Assembly (NCBI GenBank): GCA_027322565.1
Contig: DAHVRG010000055.1
Coordinates: 1-10,503 of the forward strand
Reading direction: 5' to 3'
From: Georgenia sp.
GTDB lineage: Bacteria > Actinomycetota > Actinomycetes > Actinomycetales > Actinomycetaceae
Length of the DNA stretch: 10,503 nt
The first letter of the stretch is position 1; each line of letters opens with the position of its first letter. The position numbers were made by a program, and so were the translations under genes. Shown here piece after piece: positions 1 to 6,310 of the stretch. The notes beneath the pieces were generated by a model. That model searched no databases. It saw only the letters and a list, made by a program, of their open reading frames with translations, and was not told the origin of the DNA.

Positions 1-665
1 GCGCCGTCGTAGGCCTTGAGGATCGTGTTCTTCGTCGACATGTAGACCGGGTAGCCGCGCTGCAGGCCGTAGGAGAAGGAGGCGCGGGCGAAGTCGGCGA
101 TCGACTTGTTGTAGTTGTACATGCCCATCGCCACGCCGCCGTCCTCACCGAACTTGGCGACCTCGAGCTCCATCGGCTCGCTGCCGTCGTCGGGCTGGTA
201 GGTGATGGTGACGGTGCCCGGGCCGGGGACCTTGAAGTTCTGCGCCTTGTACTGGTCGCCGTGGGCGTGGCGGCCGATGATGATCGGCTTGGTCCAGCCG
301 GGCACGAGCCGCGGCACGTTGGAGATGATGATCGGCTCACGGAAGATGACGCCGCCGAGGATGTTGCGGATGGTGCCGTTCGGCGAGCGCCACATGTTCT
401 TCAGGCCGAACTCGGCCACCCGGGCCTCGTCGGGGGTGATCGTCGCGCACTTGACGCCGACGCCGTACTCCTGGATGGCGTGCGCGGCGTCGATGGTCAC
501 CTGGTCGTCCGTCGCGTCCCGGTGCTGGATGCCCAGGTCGTAGTACTTGAGGTCGATGTCGAGGTACGGGTGGATGAGGCGGTCCTTGATGAACTGCCAG
601 ATGATCCGCGTCATCTCGTCGCCGTCAAGCTCGACGACCGGGTTGGTGACCTTGATCTTCGCCAT
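1..665 (-). CDS. icd: NADP-dependent isocitrate dehydrogenase, N-terminal 221 residues (3' end outside window)
   Basis: Oxidatively decarboxylates isocitrate to 2-oxoglutarate with NADP+ in the TCA cycle; cytoplasmic homodimer. The translation begins [20 protein letters not shown] and follows the eukaryote-like (subfamily II) homodimeric enzyme closely, with almost no offset from human IDH1. Visible substrate residues are S94, R100 and R109 in [10 protein letters not shown]...FRE, and R132 in [12 protein letters not shown]; the stretch TITPDE (75-80) lies in the cofactor region. The ATG at 663-665 has a GGGAGAG Shine-Dalgarno at 674-680, 8 nt upstream. The ORF is cut by the left edge; the full family length is about 400-410 residues. 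The next gene upstream (CNNM protein) is on the same strand, but a hairpin and a separate promoter region lie between, so icd is probably its own transcription unit. Assignment is by remembered family sequence and is very secure. Confidence 0.97.
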   Translation of the reverse strand, partial: MAKIKVTNPVVELDGDEMTRIIWQFIKDRLIHPYLDIDLKYYDLGIQHRDATDDQVTIDAAHAIQEYGVGVKCATITPDEARVAEFGLKNMWRSPNGTIRNILGGVIFREPIIISNVPRLVPGWTKPIIIGRHAHGDQYKAQNFKVPGPGTVTITYQPDDGSEPMELEVAKFGEDGGVAMGMYNYNKSIADFARASFSYGLQRGYPVYMSTKNTILKAYDG

Positions 666-683
666 TGCGTGCGTCTCTCCCAT

Positions 684-733
684 GCCCCGGTAGGGGCGGT
701 CTCGGCGTTTCTGGGCGCCGGAGCCCCGGCGCC
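684..733 (-). other. icd 5' leader with two hairpins
   Basis: Two perfect inverted repeats lie between the predicted promoter and the icd ribosome binding site. The first, met 5' to 3' on the minus strand, has an 8-bp stem GGCGCCGG/CCGGCGCC (714-721 with 726-733) around a 4-nt loop. The second has a 5-bp stem GCCCC/GGGGC (684-688 with 693-697) around TACC and ends 3 nt before the GGGAGAG Shine-Dalgarno. They could affect mRNA stability or ribosome access. Neither has a U-tract and I recognise no riboswitch class. Chance pairing in GC-rich DNA is possible, especially for the shorter stem. Confidence 0.45.
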
Positions 734-740
734 GCACCCA

Positions 741-760
741 AGATTACTCGACATCGAGAT
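741..760 (-). promoter_or_regulatory. Candidate icd promoter (-10 TAATCT) overlapped by a CTCGA-TG-TCGAG palindrome
   Basis: On the minus strand TAATCT (741-746) fits the actinobacterial -10 TANNNT and would start a leader of about 70 nt. Directly upstream is the inverted repeat CTCGATGTCGAG (748-759), in the -10/-35 spacer where a repressor would sit. This is also a rare AT-containing island (740-765) in very GC-rich surroundings, as expected of a promoter. No good -35 hexamer is visible. The regulator is unknown; a MarR-like dimer is only a guess from the palindrome's size. Confidence 0.45.
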
Positions 761-770
761 ATTCCGCTGG

Positions 771-792
771 GACGCCCGCCGGCCCGGGCGTC
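771..792 (-). terminator. Candidate terminator hairpin after the CNNM gene
   Basis: Perfect 7-bp inverted repeat GACGCCC/GGGCGTC (771-777 with 786-792) with an 8-nt GC-rich loop, 27 nt past the stop codon of the CNNM gene. There is no U-tract, which is common for actinobacterial hairpin terminators. It would separate the DUF3017-CNNM transcript from icd. Confidence 0.45.
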
Positions 793-819
793 GGGCGCAG
801 TGCCGCGGTCAGCGACGTC

Positions 820-2163
820 TCACGGGTGGCGCCCGACCACCCCGGGGTCGGCGCCGTCGCCGGCTGGTCGCCCCTCCCCGGGGGCGGTGCCGTCGGCTGC
901 GGCCCGACGGACCCGCAGCCGGTCCACCCGCCGTCCGTCCAGGGCCGCGACGGTGAGGACGAGGTCGTCCCAGACGACGGTGTCCCCGACCTCCGGCATC
1001 CGTCCCAGCCGGGTCATGACGAAGCCGGCCAGGGTGTCGAACGGGCCCTCGGGCAGCTCGCGGCCGAGCGCCTTGGCCACCTCCGCCCTGCCGAGCAGCC
1101 CGGCGACGTCGGTCACCGTCCCGCGGTCGGTACGGCCCGGCTCGGGCTGGTCGTACTCGTCCTCGATCTCCCCGACGAACTCCTCGACGATGTCCTCGAG
1201 CGTGACGATGCCGTCGGTGCCGCCGTACTCGTCGACGACGATCGCCAGGTGCGCGTTGAGCGCGCGCAGGTCGGAGAGTGCGGCGAGCACCCGCTTCCCG
1301 GTCGGGAAGAACGGCACCTGGCGCACGAGGTCGCGCACCACCCGGGCGCCCGGCCGCACCTGGAGCAGGTCCCGGAGATGGACGAAGCCGACGATGTCGT
1401 CGTCGTCCCGGCCCCGGACCGGGTAGCGGGAGTGCTCCATCCCTGCCACCCGGGCCTGCGCCTCGGCGACCGGCAGGTCGGCGTCGAGGAACTCCACCTC
1501 GGTGCGCGGCGTCATGACCTCCTCCACGCCCCGGTCACCCACGGTGAGGAGGTCGACGACCATCTCCCGCTCCACCGGCCCGAGCGACTCGTGCTCGGCG
1601 ACGAGGGCCCGCAGCTCCTCGGCCCCGATCTCCTCCCGCTGGGCGTTCGGGTCCCTCCCGAGCAGCCGCATGACCAGGTCTGTCGACGCCCCGAGCAACC
1701 AGATCACCGGGCGCATGCCGGTGGCGATCCAGTCCAGCGGGGTGGCGACGACGAGCGCGAACCGCTCGGCGCTCTGCATCGCCAGCCGCTTGGGCACGAG
1801 CTCACCGAAAACGAGCGAGAGGTAGGAGATGAGGACGGTGATCCCGACGAACGCGATGGTGCTCGCGGCTCCGCTGCCCAACCCGAGGCCCTCGAGGAGA
1901 GGCGCCACCTGCGGTGAGATCTGGGCCGCACCGAAGGACGCGGAGAAGAACCCGGCGAGCGTGACACCGATCTGCACCGAGGAGAGGAACCTGTTGGAGT
2001 CACCGACGAGGCGGGCCACCCGCGCGCCCGCGCCGCCTGCCTCTGCCATGCCGCGGACCTGGCTCTCGCGCAGGGAGACCAGGGCGATCTCCGAGGCGGC
2101 GAAGACGCCACCGACGAGGACGAAGAGGAAGACGAGCGCGATGTCGACGACGAGGTCGTTCAT
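820..2163 (-). CDS. CNNM/CBS/CorC_HlyC membrane protein (hemolysin-C/TlyC-like, putative Mg2+/divalent cation transporter)
   Basis: A 447-residue inner-membrane protein of the former UPF0053 family. Residues 1-190 form the CNNM (DUF21) transmembrane domain, with helices near 4-24, 62-85, 101-122 and 135-158, and the family motifs FAASEIALVSL (21-31), SASFGAAQISP (74-84) and GELVPKRLAMQ (120-130). A CBS pair follows (about 213-270, with VMTPRTEVEFLD; and 280-335, with VVDEYGGTDGIVTLEDIVEE). The C-terminal CorC_HlyC domain is at about 345-418, then a disordered tail. Relatives are proposed to move or sense Mg2+/Co2+ with nucleotide binding by the CBS pair; older 'hemolysin' names are not reliable. 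Start: the ATG at 2161-2163 is the only sensible in-frame start, but a GAGGAG lies about 21 nt upstream, too far for a normal Shine-Dalgarno. It lies 40 bp after DUF3017 on the same strand, so co-transcription is likely. Confidence 0.93.
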   Translation of the reverse strand: MNDLVVDIALVFLFVLVGGVFAASEIALVSLRESQVRGMAEAGGAGARVARLVGDSNRFLSSVQIGVTLAGFFSASFGAAQISPQVAPLLEGLGLGSGAASTIAFVGITVLISYLSLVFGELVPKRLAMQSAERFALVVATPLDWIATGMRPVIWLLGASTDLVMRLLGRDPNAQREEIGAEELRALVAEHESLGPVEREMVVDLLTVGDRGVEEVMTPRTEVEFLDADLPVAEAQARVAGMEHSRYPVRGRDDDDIVGFVHLRDLLQVRPGARVVRDLVRQVPFFPTGKRVLAALSDLRALNAHLAIVVDEYGGTDGIVTLEDIVEEFVGEIEDEYDQPEPGRTDRGTVTDVAGLLGRAEVAKALGRELPEGPFDTLAGFVMTRLGRMPEVGDTVVWDDLVLTVAALDGRRVDRLRVRRAAADGTAPGEGRPAGDGADPGVVGRHP

Positions 2164-2178
2164 CGGCTCATTGTGGCA

Positions 2179-2200
2179 GGCGGGCTCCTCGCCACCCGCC
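2179..2200 (-). other. Hairpin presenting GAGGAG in its loop, between DUF3017 and CNNM genes
   Basis: Inverted repeat GGCGGG/CCCGCC (2179-2184 with 2195-2200) sits in the 40-bp gap between two same-strand genes. On the minus strand its 10-nt loop, TGGCGAGGAG, contains the only Shine-Dalgarno-like sequence for the downstream gene, about 21 nt from its ATG. Folding might bring that site nearer the start, or the hairpin may be a weak terminator. The evidence is only the repeat. Confidence 0.25.
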
Positions 2201-2203
2201 GGG

Positions 2204-2470
2204 CTAGGTCAGGTTGCCGGCCGGGGCGAGGACGGCGAGGACCAGGGCGGCGACGACGAGCACCGTGACGTCGAAGGTCTTCGACCGGGCGCGGAAGGCC
2301 GTCGGCGGCCGCCGGTCCGTGGCGCGGACCGCCGCGAGCACGGCGCACAGCGCCGCGAGGACGAACGCCGCGGCGGGCACGTCGACGATCACGGCGGTCG
2401 CCCCGGTGAGGACCACGCCGGCGAGCACGACGGCGAGCACCGCCCCGCCCCTGCCGCGACCCGTCTCCAC
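2204..2470 (-). CDS. Small membrane protein of the DUF3017 family
   Basis: An 88-residue protein with three hydrophobic segments (about 9-28, 32-49 and 67-83). The basic linker RATDRRPPTAFRARSKTFD (49-67) comes just before the last helix. This layout, a short protein with an R-x-R-(S/x)-x-x-x-D element before a final helix, is how I know DUF3017, an actinobacterial family of unknown function usually encoded beside folD (Mycobacterium tuberculosis Rv3355c next to Rv3356c, for example). Here folD is not adjacent. The start is GTG (2468-2470). No Shine-Dalgarno precedes it, but TAACCT lies 7 nt upstream, which suggests a leaderless message starting at or near the GTG; a GTG ten codons further in, behind a G-rich stretch, is the alternative. 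The divergent neighbour begins 23 bp away. Family call is from memory, without a profile search. Confidence 0.8.
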   Translation of the reverse strand: METGRGRGGAVLAVVLAGVVLTGATAVIVDVPAAAFVLAALCAVLAAVRATDRRPPTAFRARSKTFDVTVLVVAALVLAVLAPAGNLT

Positions 2471-2477
2471 GGGAGCG

Positions 2478-2487
2478 AGGTTACCGT
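2478..2487. promoter_or_regulatory. Overlapping divergent -10 boxes, probable leaderless bidirectional promoter
   Basis: The 10-bp AGGTTACCGT contains TACCGT on the plus strand (2482-2487), 6 nt before the GTG of the flavoprotein gene, and TAACCT on the minus strand (2478-2483), 7 nt before the GTG of DUF3017. Both fit TANNNT, and the distances place transcription starts at or next to each GTG. Neither gene has a Shine-Dalgarno. The gap is only 23 bp, and the two boxes share two base pairs. Confidence 0.5.
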
Positions 2488-2493
2488 GGTCCC

Positions 2494-3765
2494 GTGAGCC
2501 TCCCGTCCCGTGCCCCGCGCCCGCCGGCGCGGGTCGTCGTCGTCGGTGCCGGGCTGGCGGGGCTACGGACGGCCGCCGAGCTGCGTGGCCGGGGCTTCGG
2601 CGGCGAGCTCACCGTCGTCGGCGCAGAGACCCGGCCCCCCTACGACCGGCCGCCGCTGTCGAAGGAGCTCTTCACCCGGACGGAGCCGCTGTGGCTCGCC
2701 GGCGAGGGGTACGGGGAGCTGCCCGAGCTCGCCGACGTCCTCCTCACCGGGCACCGGGCCGTCGCGCTGGAGGCCGACGACGACGGCGCGCGGGTCACCG
2801 TCCACGGTCCGTCCGGCGCCTGGGAGCTGGCGGCCGACGTCGTCGTCGTCGCCACCGGCGCCGACCCGGTCCGCGTGCCGGGCTGGGACGGCGTGGCGAC
2901 GCTCCACGACCCGGACGACGCGGCCCGGCTCCGCGAGCTCCTCGGTCCCAATACCCACCTGGCCGTCGTCGGTGCCGGCTGGATCGGTGCGGAGCTGGCC
3001 ACGGTGGCCGCGGAGCAGGGAGCCCGGGTGACCGTGCTCGAGGGCGGCCCCGTACCGCTCGGGCACGTGCTCGGCCCCGAGGTCGGGCGCCTGCTGCTCC
3101 CGTGGTATGCCGCGCACGGCGTCGAGCTCCGCTGCGGGGCCCAGGTGGCCCGCGCCGGCGCCGTCGGCGTCGAGCTGAGCGACGGCGGGCGGGTGACCGC
3201 CGACGTCGTGGTCGCGGCCGTCGGGGTGCGGCCCAGCACCGCCTGGCTCGCCGGTGCGGTGCCGCTGACACCGCGCGGTGCGGTGCCGGTGGACCTCGGC
3301 GGCCGGGTCCGCGGCGGGCCGGCGTCGGTGCGTGCGGTCGGCGACAGCGCCGACCGGTACTCCCCTCGCGACGGCGTCGTGCCCGGCGCCCACTGGGACG
3401 GGGCGCTCAACCATCCCGCGGCGCTGGTCGCCGACCTCCTCGGCACCGAGGACGGCGACCTGCCCGACCCCGCGCCCTACGTCTTCTCGACGCAGCTCGG
3501 CCACGAGCTCACCGTCGTCGGCCAGGCGCCCCCGGGGGCCGAGCTGGTGCTCCGGGGCAAGCCCGGGAACGGGCCGTGGACCGCGCTCTATGTCACCCGG
3601 GACCCGGAGGGGGCCCCCCGGCTGCGGGCCGGGTTCACGGTGGACCGTCCGCGCGACGTCGGCCCCCTGCGTCGGGCGCTGTCCGCCCCGCACCACCCCG
3701 TCGTCGACGTCGCCGCGGCCCGCGACCCACGTACCCAGCTGCGCCGGGCCCTCACCCCGGCATAG
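2494..3765 (+). CDS. FAD-dependent NAD(P)H:ferredoxin/rubredoxin reductase family protein
   Basis: A 423-residue cytoplasmic flavoprotein of the BphA4/putidaredoxin-reductase type, which passes electrons from NAD(P)H through FAD to a small iron-sulfur protein. FAD-binding Rossmann motif GAGLAG (18-23); family signature YDRPPLSKEL (50-59); ATGADPVRVPG (120-130); second Rossmann motif GAGWIG (160-165) with acidic E183 at the end of the next strand, which favours NADH; AVGVRPS (242-248); and the FAD-contact VGDSAD (282-287), where relatives usually read GDCA. A Reductase_C-like domain follows from about 300. Length is normal or slightly long. The start is GTG without a Shine-Dalgarno. It is the only gene of its strand here and has no ferredoxin, rubredoxin, P450 or oxygenase neighbour in the window, so its redox partner is unknown. 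Confidence 0.92.
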   Translation: MSLPSRAPRPPARVVVVGAGLAGLRTAAELRGRGFGGELTVVGAETRPPYDRPPLSKELFTRTEPLWLAGEGYGELPELADVLLTGHRAVALEADDDGARVTVHGPSGAWELAADVVVVATGADPVRVPGWDGVATLHDPDDAARLRELLGPNTHLAVVGAGWIGAELATVAAEQGARVTVLEGGPVPLGHVLGPEVGRLLLPWYAAHGVELRCGAQVARAGAVGVELSDGGRVTADVVVAAVGVRPSTAWLAGAVPLTPRGAVPVDLGGRVRGGPASVRAVGDSADRYSPRDGVVPGAHWDGALNHPAALVADLLGTEDGDLPDPAPYVFSTQLGHELTVVGQAPPGAELVLRGKPGNGPWTALYVTRDPEGAPRLRAGFTVDRPRDVGPLRRALSAPHHPVVDVAAARDPRTQLRRALTPA

Positions 3766-3776
3766 GGCGGAACCGT

Positions 3777-3816
3777 CAGCCCGGCCCGGCCCTCCCCCCG
3801 GCCGGCCTCCGGGCTG
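3777..3816. terminator. Bidirectional hairpin terminator between convergent genes
   Basis: Nested inverted repeats fill the 64-bp gap between the convergent flavoprotein and purH genes. The outer stem is CAGCCCGG/CCGGGCTG (3777-3784 with 3809-3816, 8 bp). The inner stem is CCGGCC/GGCCGG (3786-3791 with 3800-3805, 6 bp), around a pyrimidine-rich 8-nt loop. There is no U-tract on either side. Its position and symmetry suit a terminator serving both strands. Confidence 0.6.
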
Positions 3817-3829
3817 GGTGAGCGCCGGC

Positions 3830-5398
3830 TCAGTGGGAGAAGTGGCGGGTGCCGGTGAGGTACATCGTCACGCCGGCGTCCCGCGCGGCGGCGACGACCT
3901 CGTCGTCGCGCACCGAGCCGCCCGGCTGGACGACGGCACGCACCCCGGCGTCGACGAGCACCTGGAGCCCGTCGGCGAAGGGGAAGAACGCGTCGGACGC
4001 GGCGACCGCACCCCGCGCCCGCTCCTGCCCCTCCCCGAGCGTGTTGGCCCGCTCGACGGCCAGCCGGCAGGAGTCCACCCGGTTGACCTGTCCCATGCCC
4101 ACCCCGACGCTCGCACCGCCGGCGGCGAGCAGGATGGCGTTGGAACGCACCGCCCGGACTGACCGCCAGGCGAAGACGAGGTCGGCGAGCGTCGCGTCGT
4201 CGGCGGGCTCACCGGCGGCGAGGGTCCACGCCGCCGGGTCGTCGCCCGGGGCGTCGACGCGGTCGGTCCGCTGGAGCAGCAGCCCCCCGGAGATGGCGCG
4301 CGACTCGACCGCGCCGCGCTCGGCCGCGGGCACGACGAGGAGGCGGATGTTCTTCTTCGCGGTGAGGATCTCGACGGCCTCGGGCTCGAAGGCCGGCGCG
4401 ACAACGACCTCGGTGAACACCGGTGCGATCTGGGCGGCTGCCTCCGCGGTGACCGGCCGGTTCGCGGCGATGACGCCACCGAAGGCGGAGACCGGATCGC
4501 AGGCGTGGGCCGCGGCGTGAGCGGCGGCGATGGTGGCGCCGACCGCGATCCCGCACGGGTTGGCGTGCTTGATGATCGCCACGGCCGGGTCGGCGTGGTC
4601 GTGGGCGGCACGCCACGCGGCGTCGGCGTCGACGTAGTTGTTGTAGCTCATCGCCTTGCCGTGCAGCTGCTCGGCCTGCGCCAGCCCCGGCGTCCCGGAG
4701 AGGTACAGGGCCGCGGGCTGGTGGGGGTTCTCGCCGTAGCGCAGCACGGCGGAACGCTGCCAGGTGCCGCCGACCCAGGCCGGGAAGCCGCTCTCGTCGT
4801 CCGGTGCGACGACGTTGCCGAGCCAGGAGGCGACGGCCACGTCGTAGTCGGCGGTGTGCCGGAAGGCGGCCGCGGCGAGCCGGCGGCGCTGCTCGAGGGT
4901 GAAGCCGCCGGAGGTGACGGCCGAGGCGACGGCGTCGTACTCCGCCGGGTCGACGACGACGGCGACGCTCGCGTGGTTCTTCGCGGCGGCCCGGACCATG
5001 GTCGGCCCGCCGATGTCGATCTGCTCGATGCACTCCTCTGCGCCGGCGCCGGACGCCACGGTGTCGGTGAACGGGTAGAGGTTGACGACGACGAGGTCGA
5101 AGGGGGCGACGCCGAGCTCGTCGAGCTCGCGGCGGTGGGTCTCCTTCCGGCGGTCGGCGAGGATGCCGGCGTGGACGCGCGGGTGGAGGGTCTTGACCCG
5201 GCCGTCGAGGCACTCGGGGTATCCGGTGACCTGCTCGACCGGGACCACGGGCACGCCGGCGGCGGCGATGGTACGCGCGGTGGAGCCGGTGGAGACGATC
5301 TCGACGCCGGCCCGGTGCAGGGCCTGGGCCAGGGGCTCGAGCCCGGTCTTGTCGTAGACGGAGACGAGCGCGCGGCGGATCGGAAGCGTGTCTGTCAC
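3830..5398 (-). CDS. purH: Bifunctional AICAR transformylase/IMP cyclohydrolase
   Basis: Catalyses the last two steps of IMP synthesis: 10-formyl-THF-dependent formylation of AICAR (ZMP), then ring closure of FAICAR. The 522 residues have the normal family length. The N-terminal MGS-like cyclohydrolase domain (1-195) shows STGST (36-40), [15 protein letters not shown] (66-80) and AAAKNH with K140. The transformylase domain shows RYGENPHQ (220-227), [16 protein letters not shown], the catalytic Lys-His pair K277-H278 in [17 protein letters not shown] (468-477), and the usual GTRHF at the C-terminus. I chose the GTG at 5396-5398 because AGGAG lies 7 nt upstream (5406-5410) and the protein then begins just before [12 protein letters not shown]. 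The frame stays open to 5689, but that stretch is leader RNA with a ZTP riboswitch, not protein. It lies downstream of purN on the same strand with its own promoter. Confidence 0.98.
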   Translation of the reverse strand: MTDTLPIRRALVSVYDKTGLEPLAQALHRAGVEIVSTGSTARTIAAAGVPVVPVEQVTGYPECLDGRVKTLHPRVHAGILADRRKETHRRELDELGVAPFDLVVVNLYPFTDTVASGAGAEECIEQIDIGGPTMVRAAAKNHASVAVVVDPAEYDAVASAVTSGGFTLEQRRRLAAAAFRHTADYDVAVASWLGNVVAPDDESGFPAWVGGTWQRSAVLRYGENPHQPAALYLSGTPGLAQAEQLHGKAMSYNNYVDADAAWRAAHDHADPAVAIIKHANPCGIAVGATIAAAHAAAHACDPVSAFGGVIAANRPVTAEAAAQIAPVFTEVVVAPAFEPEAVEILTAKKNIRLLVVPAAERGAVESRAISGGLLLQRTDRVDAPGDDPAAWTLAAGEPADDATLADLVFAWRSVRAVRSNAILLAAGGASVGVGMGQVNRVDSCRLAVERANTLGEGQERARGAVAASDAFFPFADGLQVLVDAGVRAVVQPGGSVRDDEVVAAARDAGVTMYLTGTRHFSH

Positions 5399-5405
5399 GG
5401 TGTCA

Positions 5406-5442
5406 CTCCTGGGTGCGATGGGACGGACCCGGGGCACCCAGG
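5406..5442 (-). promoter_or_regulatory. Expression platform of the purH riboswitch: Shine-Dalgarno sequestration
   Basis: On the minus strand CCTGGGTGC (5434-5442), which includes the 3' strand of aptamer helix P3, is perfectly complementary over 9 nt to GCACCCAGG (5408-5416). That second segment covers AGG of the purH Shine-Dalgarno AGGAG (5406-5410). P3 and this anti-SD helix cannot form together. Inferred logic: ligand-bound aptamer keeps P3, frees the Shine-Dalgarno and raises PurH; without ZMP/ZTP the ribosome site is masked. No U-tract follows, so control is probably translational. Confidence 0.72.
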
Positions 5443-5520
5443 CGTGCGGTGCCCGTACAGGGGACTTCCGGCCGCTCCCCGGTGGTGTCGCTCCACCTCG
5501 GTTGCGCCAGTCACGGCCGC
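5432..5520 (-). ncRNA. ZTP/ZMP (pfl) riboswitch aptamer in the purH leader
   Basis: The minus-strand leader carries the conserved pieces of the pfl motif in order. GTGACTGGCG lies at 5505-5514; helix P2, GGTGG/CCACC, pairs 5493-5497 with 5481-5485; then comes CCACCGGGGAGCGGCC (5470-5485). P1 pairs CGGCCG 5514-5519 with 5469-5474. After a linker, P3 is a perfect 7-bp hairpin GGGCACC/GGTGCCC (5448-5454 with 5432-5438), with the conserved CGCCTG in its loop for the pseudoknot. ZTP riboswitches sense phosphorylated AICAR, which accumulates when 10-formyl-THF is short, and typically precede purH, folD and related folate or purine genes. Here the regulated gene encodes the enzyme that consumes ZMP. 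Edges are approximate. Identified by eye from consensus and structure; no covariance model was run. Confidence 0.9.
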
Positions 5521-5525
5521 CGCCG

Positions 5526-5531
5526 AGTCTA
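5526..5531 (-). promoter_or_regulatory. Candidate -10 box of purH (TAGACT)
   Basis: TAGACT fits TANNNT and would place the transcription start at about 5519-5520, exactly at the first base of riboswitch helix P1. No convincing -35 is visible. It suggests purH has a promoter separate from purN. Confidence 0.45.
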
Positions 5532-5695
5532 CTCCCTCCGGCCCGGGGCCCCGGCCTCGACCGGCGGCCGCTCGTCGACGGGCATGCCCGGTACCGCCGC
5601 CACGTGGCCAGGCACTCCGCGCGGGTGCCGCCGGGGTGCGCGGCGAACCCGGCCGGGCGGTTGTCCGGTGCCATGATCCTGCCGGTCACGCGCCG
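5532..5695 (-). other. purN-purH spacer, non-coding, with perfect short palindromes
   Basis: No credible gene is visible in the 164 bp between the purN stop and the purH promoter. It holds two perfect palindromes, CGGGCATGCCCG (5579-5590) and GCCACGTGGC (5599-5608), 8 bp apart, and a GGGGCCCC-centred block (about 5539-5556) just upstream of the purH -10. These could mark the purN transcript end or an operator, or be chance in GC-rich DNA. The purH frame is open across this stretch but has no supporting start signal. Confidence 0.35.
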
Positions 5696-6304
5696 TCACT
5701 CCTCGACGACGACGCGCCGGCCCTCGACCCGCCACGGGTGGCGGGCCAGGCGGCCCACCTGCTCGACGAGCTGGGCCCGCTCGGCCACCTTGATCCGCTC
5801 GGTGAGCGTCTCGACGGTGTCGTCGTCGTGGACAGGGACCGCGACCTGGGCGATGATCGCGCCGGTGTCCACACCCTCGTCGACGACGAAGAGTGTCGCT
5901 CCGGTGATCTTCACCCCGTACTCCAGCGCGTCCCGGGGACCGTTCATGCCGGCGAAGGAGGGCAGCAGCGAGTTGTGGGTGTTGAGGTAGCGCCCGCCGA
6001 AGCGTTCGAGGAAGTGGGGCCCGCAGAGCTTGAGGAACCCGGCGGAGACGACGAGGTCCGGGGCTGCCGCGGCGACGGCGGCGGTGAGGGCGCGGTCCCA
6101 CGACTCCCGGTCGGGGTGGTCGGAGAGGCGCTCGACGAAGGTCGGGACACCGGCCCGGGCGGCGAGCTCGAGGCCGCCGGCCGTGTGGCGGTCCGCCCCG
6201 ACCGCGACGACCTCGACGCCGTAGCCCGGGTCGCGGGTGGCTGCGAGGAGTGCGGCGAGGTTGGACCCGCCCCCGGAGATGAGGACGACGACGCGAGTAG
6301 GCAC
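5696..6304 (-). CDS. purN: Phosphoribosylglycinamide (GAR) formyltransferase
   Basis: Transfers the formyl group of 10-formyl-THF to GAR, the third step of purine synthesis; cytoplasmic. The 202 residues match the family length. Motifs: phosphate-binding ISGGGSNL (9-16); folate/active-site segment YLNTHNSLLPSF with catalytic N108 and H110; and VDTGAIIAQ with D146 (E. coli N106, H108 and D144). Two positions differ from the E. coli pattern: HPSLLP reads HNSLLP (N111), and the later P-G-x-H element reads AGMN (118-121). I placed the start at GTG 6302-6304, giving MPTRVVVLISGGGSN. No Shine-Dalgarno is present, but TACCCT lies 6 nt upstream, so the message is probably leaderless. The frame is open far upstream (to 7177), but that region has no homology and overlaps other genes. 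It pairs with purH downstream, and both use 10-formyl-THF. Confidence 0.96.
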   Translation of the reverse strand: MPTRVVVLISGGGSNLAALLAATRDPGYGVEVVAVGADRHTAGGLELAARAGVPTFVERLSDHPDRESWDRALTAAVAAAAPDLVVSAGFLKLCGPHFLERFGGRYLNTHNSLLPSFAGMNGPRDALEYGVKITGATLFVVDEGVDTGAIIAQVAVPVHDDDTVETLTERIKVAERAQLVEQVGRLARHPWRVEGRRVVVEE

Positions 6305-6310
6305 GTGCCG

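Noticed and set aside
261..1917. Long plus-strand open frames opposite icd and the CNNM gene.
   Set aside because: Complementary-strand shadows of well-recognised genes; Arg/Pro/Asp-rich, no start signals.
5399..5689. N-terminal extension of PurH by 97 residues (open frame to ATG 5689).
   Set aside because: The stretch contains the ZTP riboswitch and a good Shine-Dalgarno for GTG 5398; the extended protein would exceed family length and the added sequence looks random.
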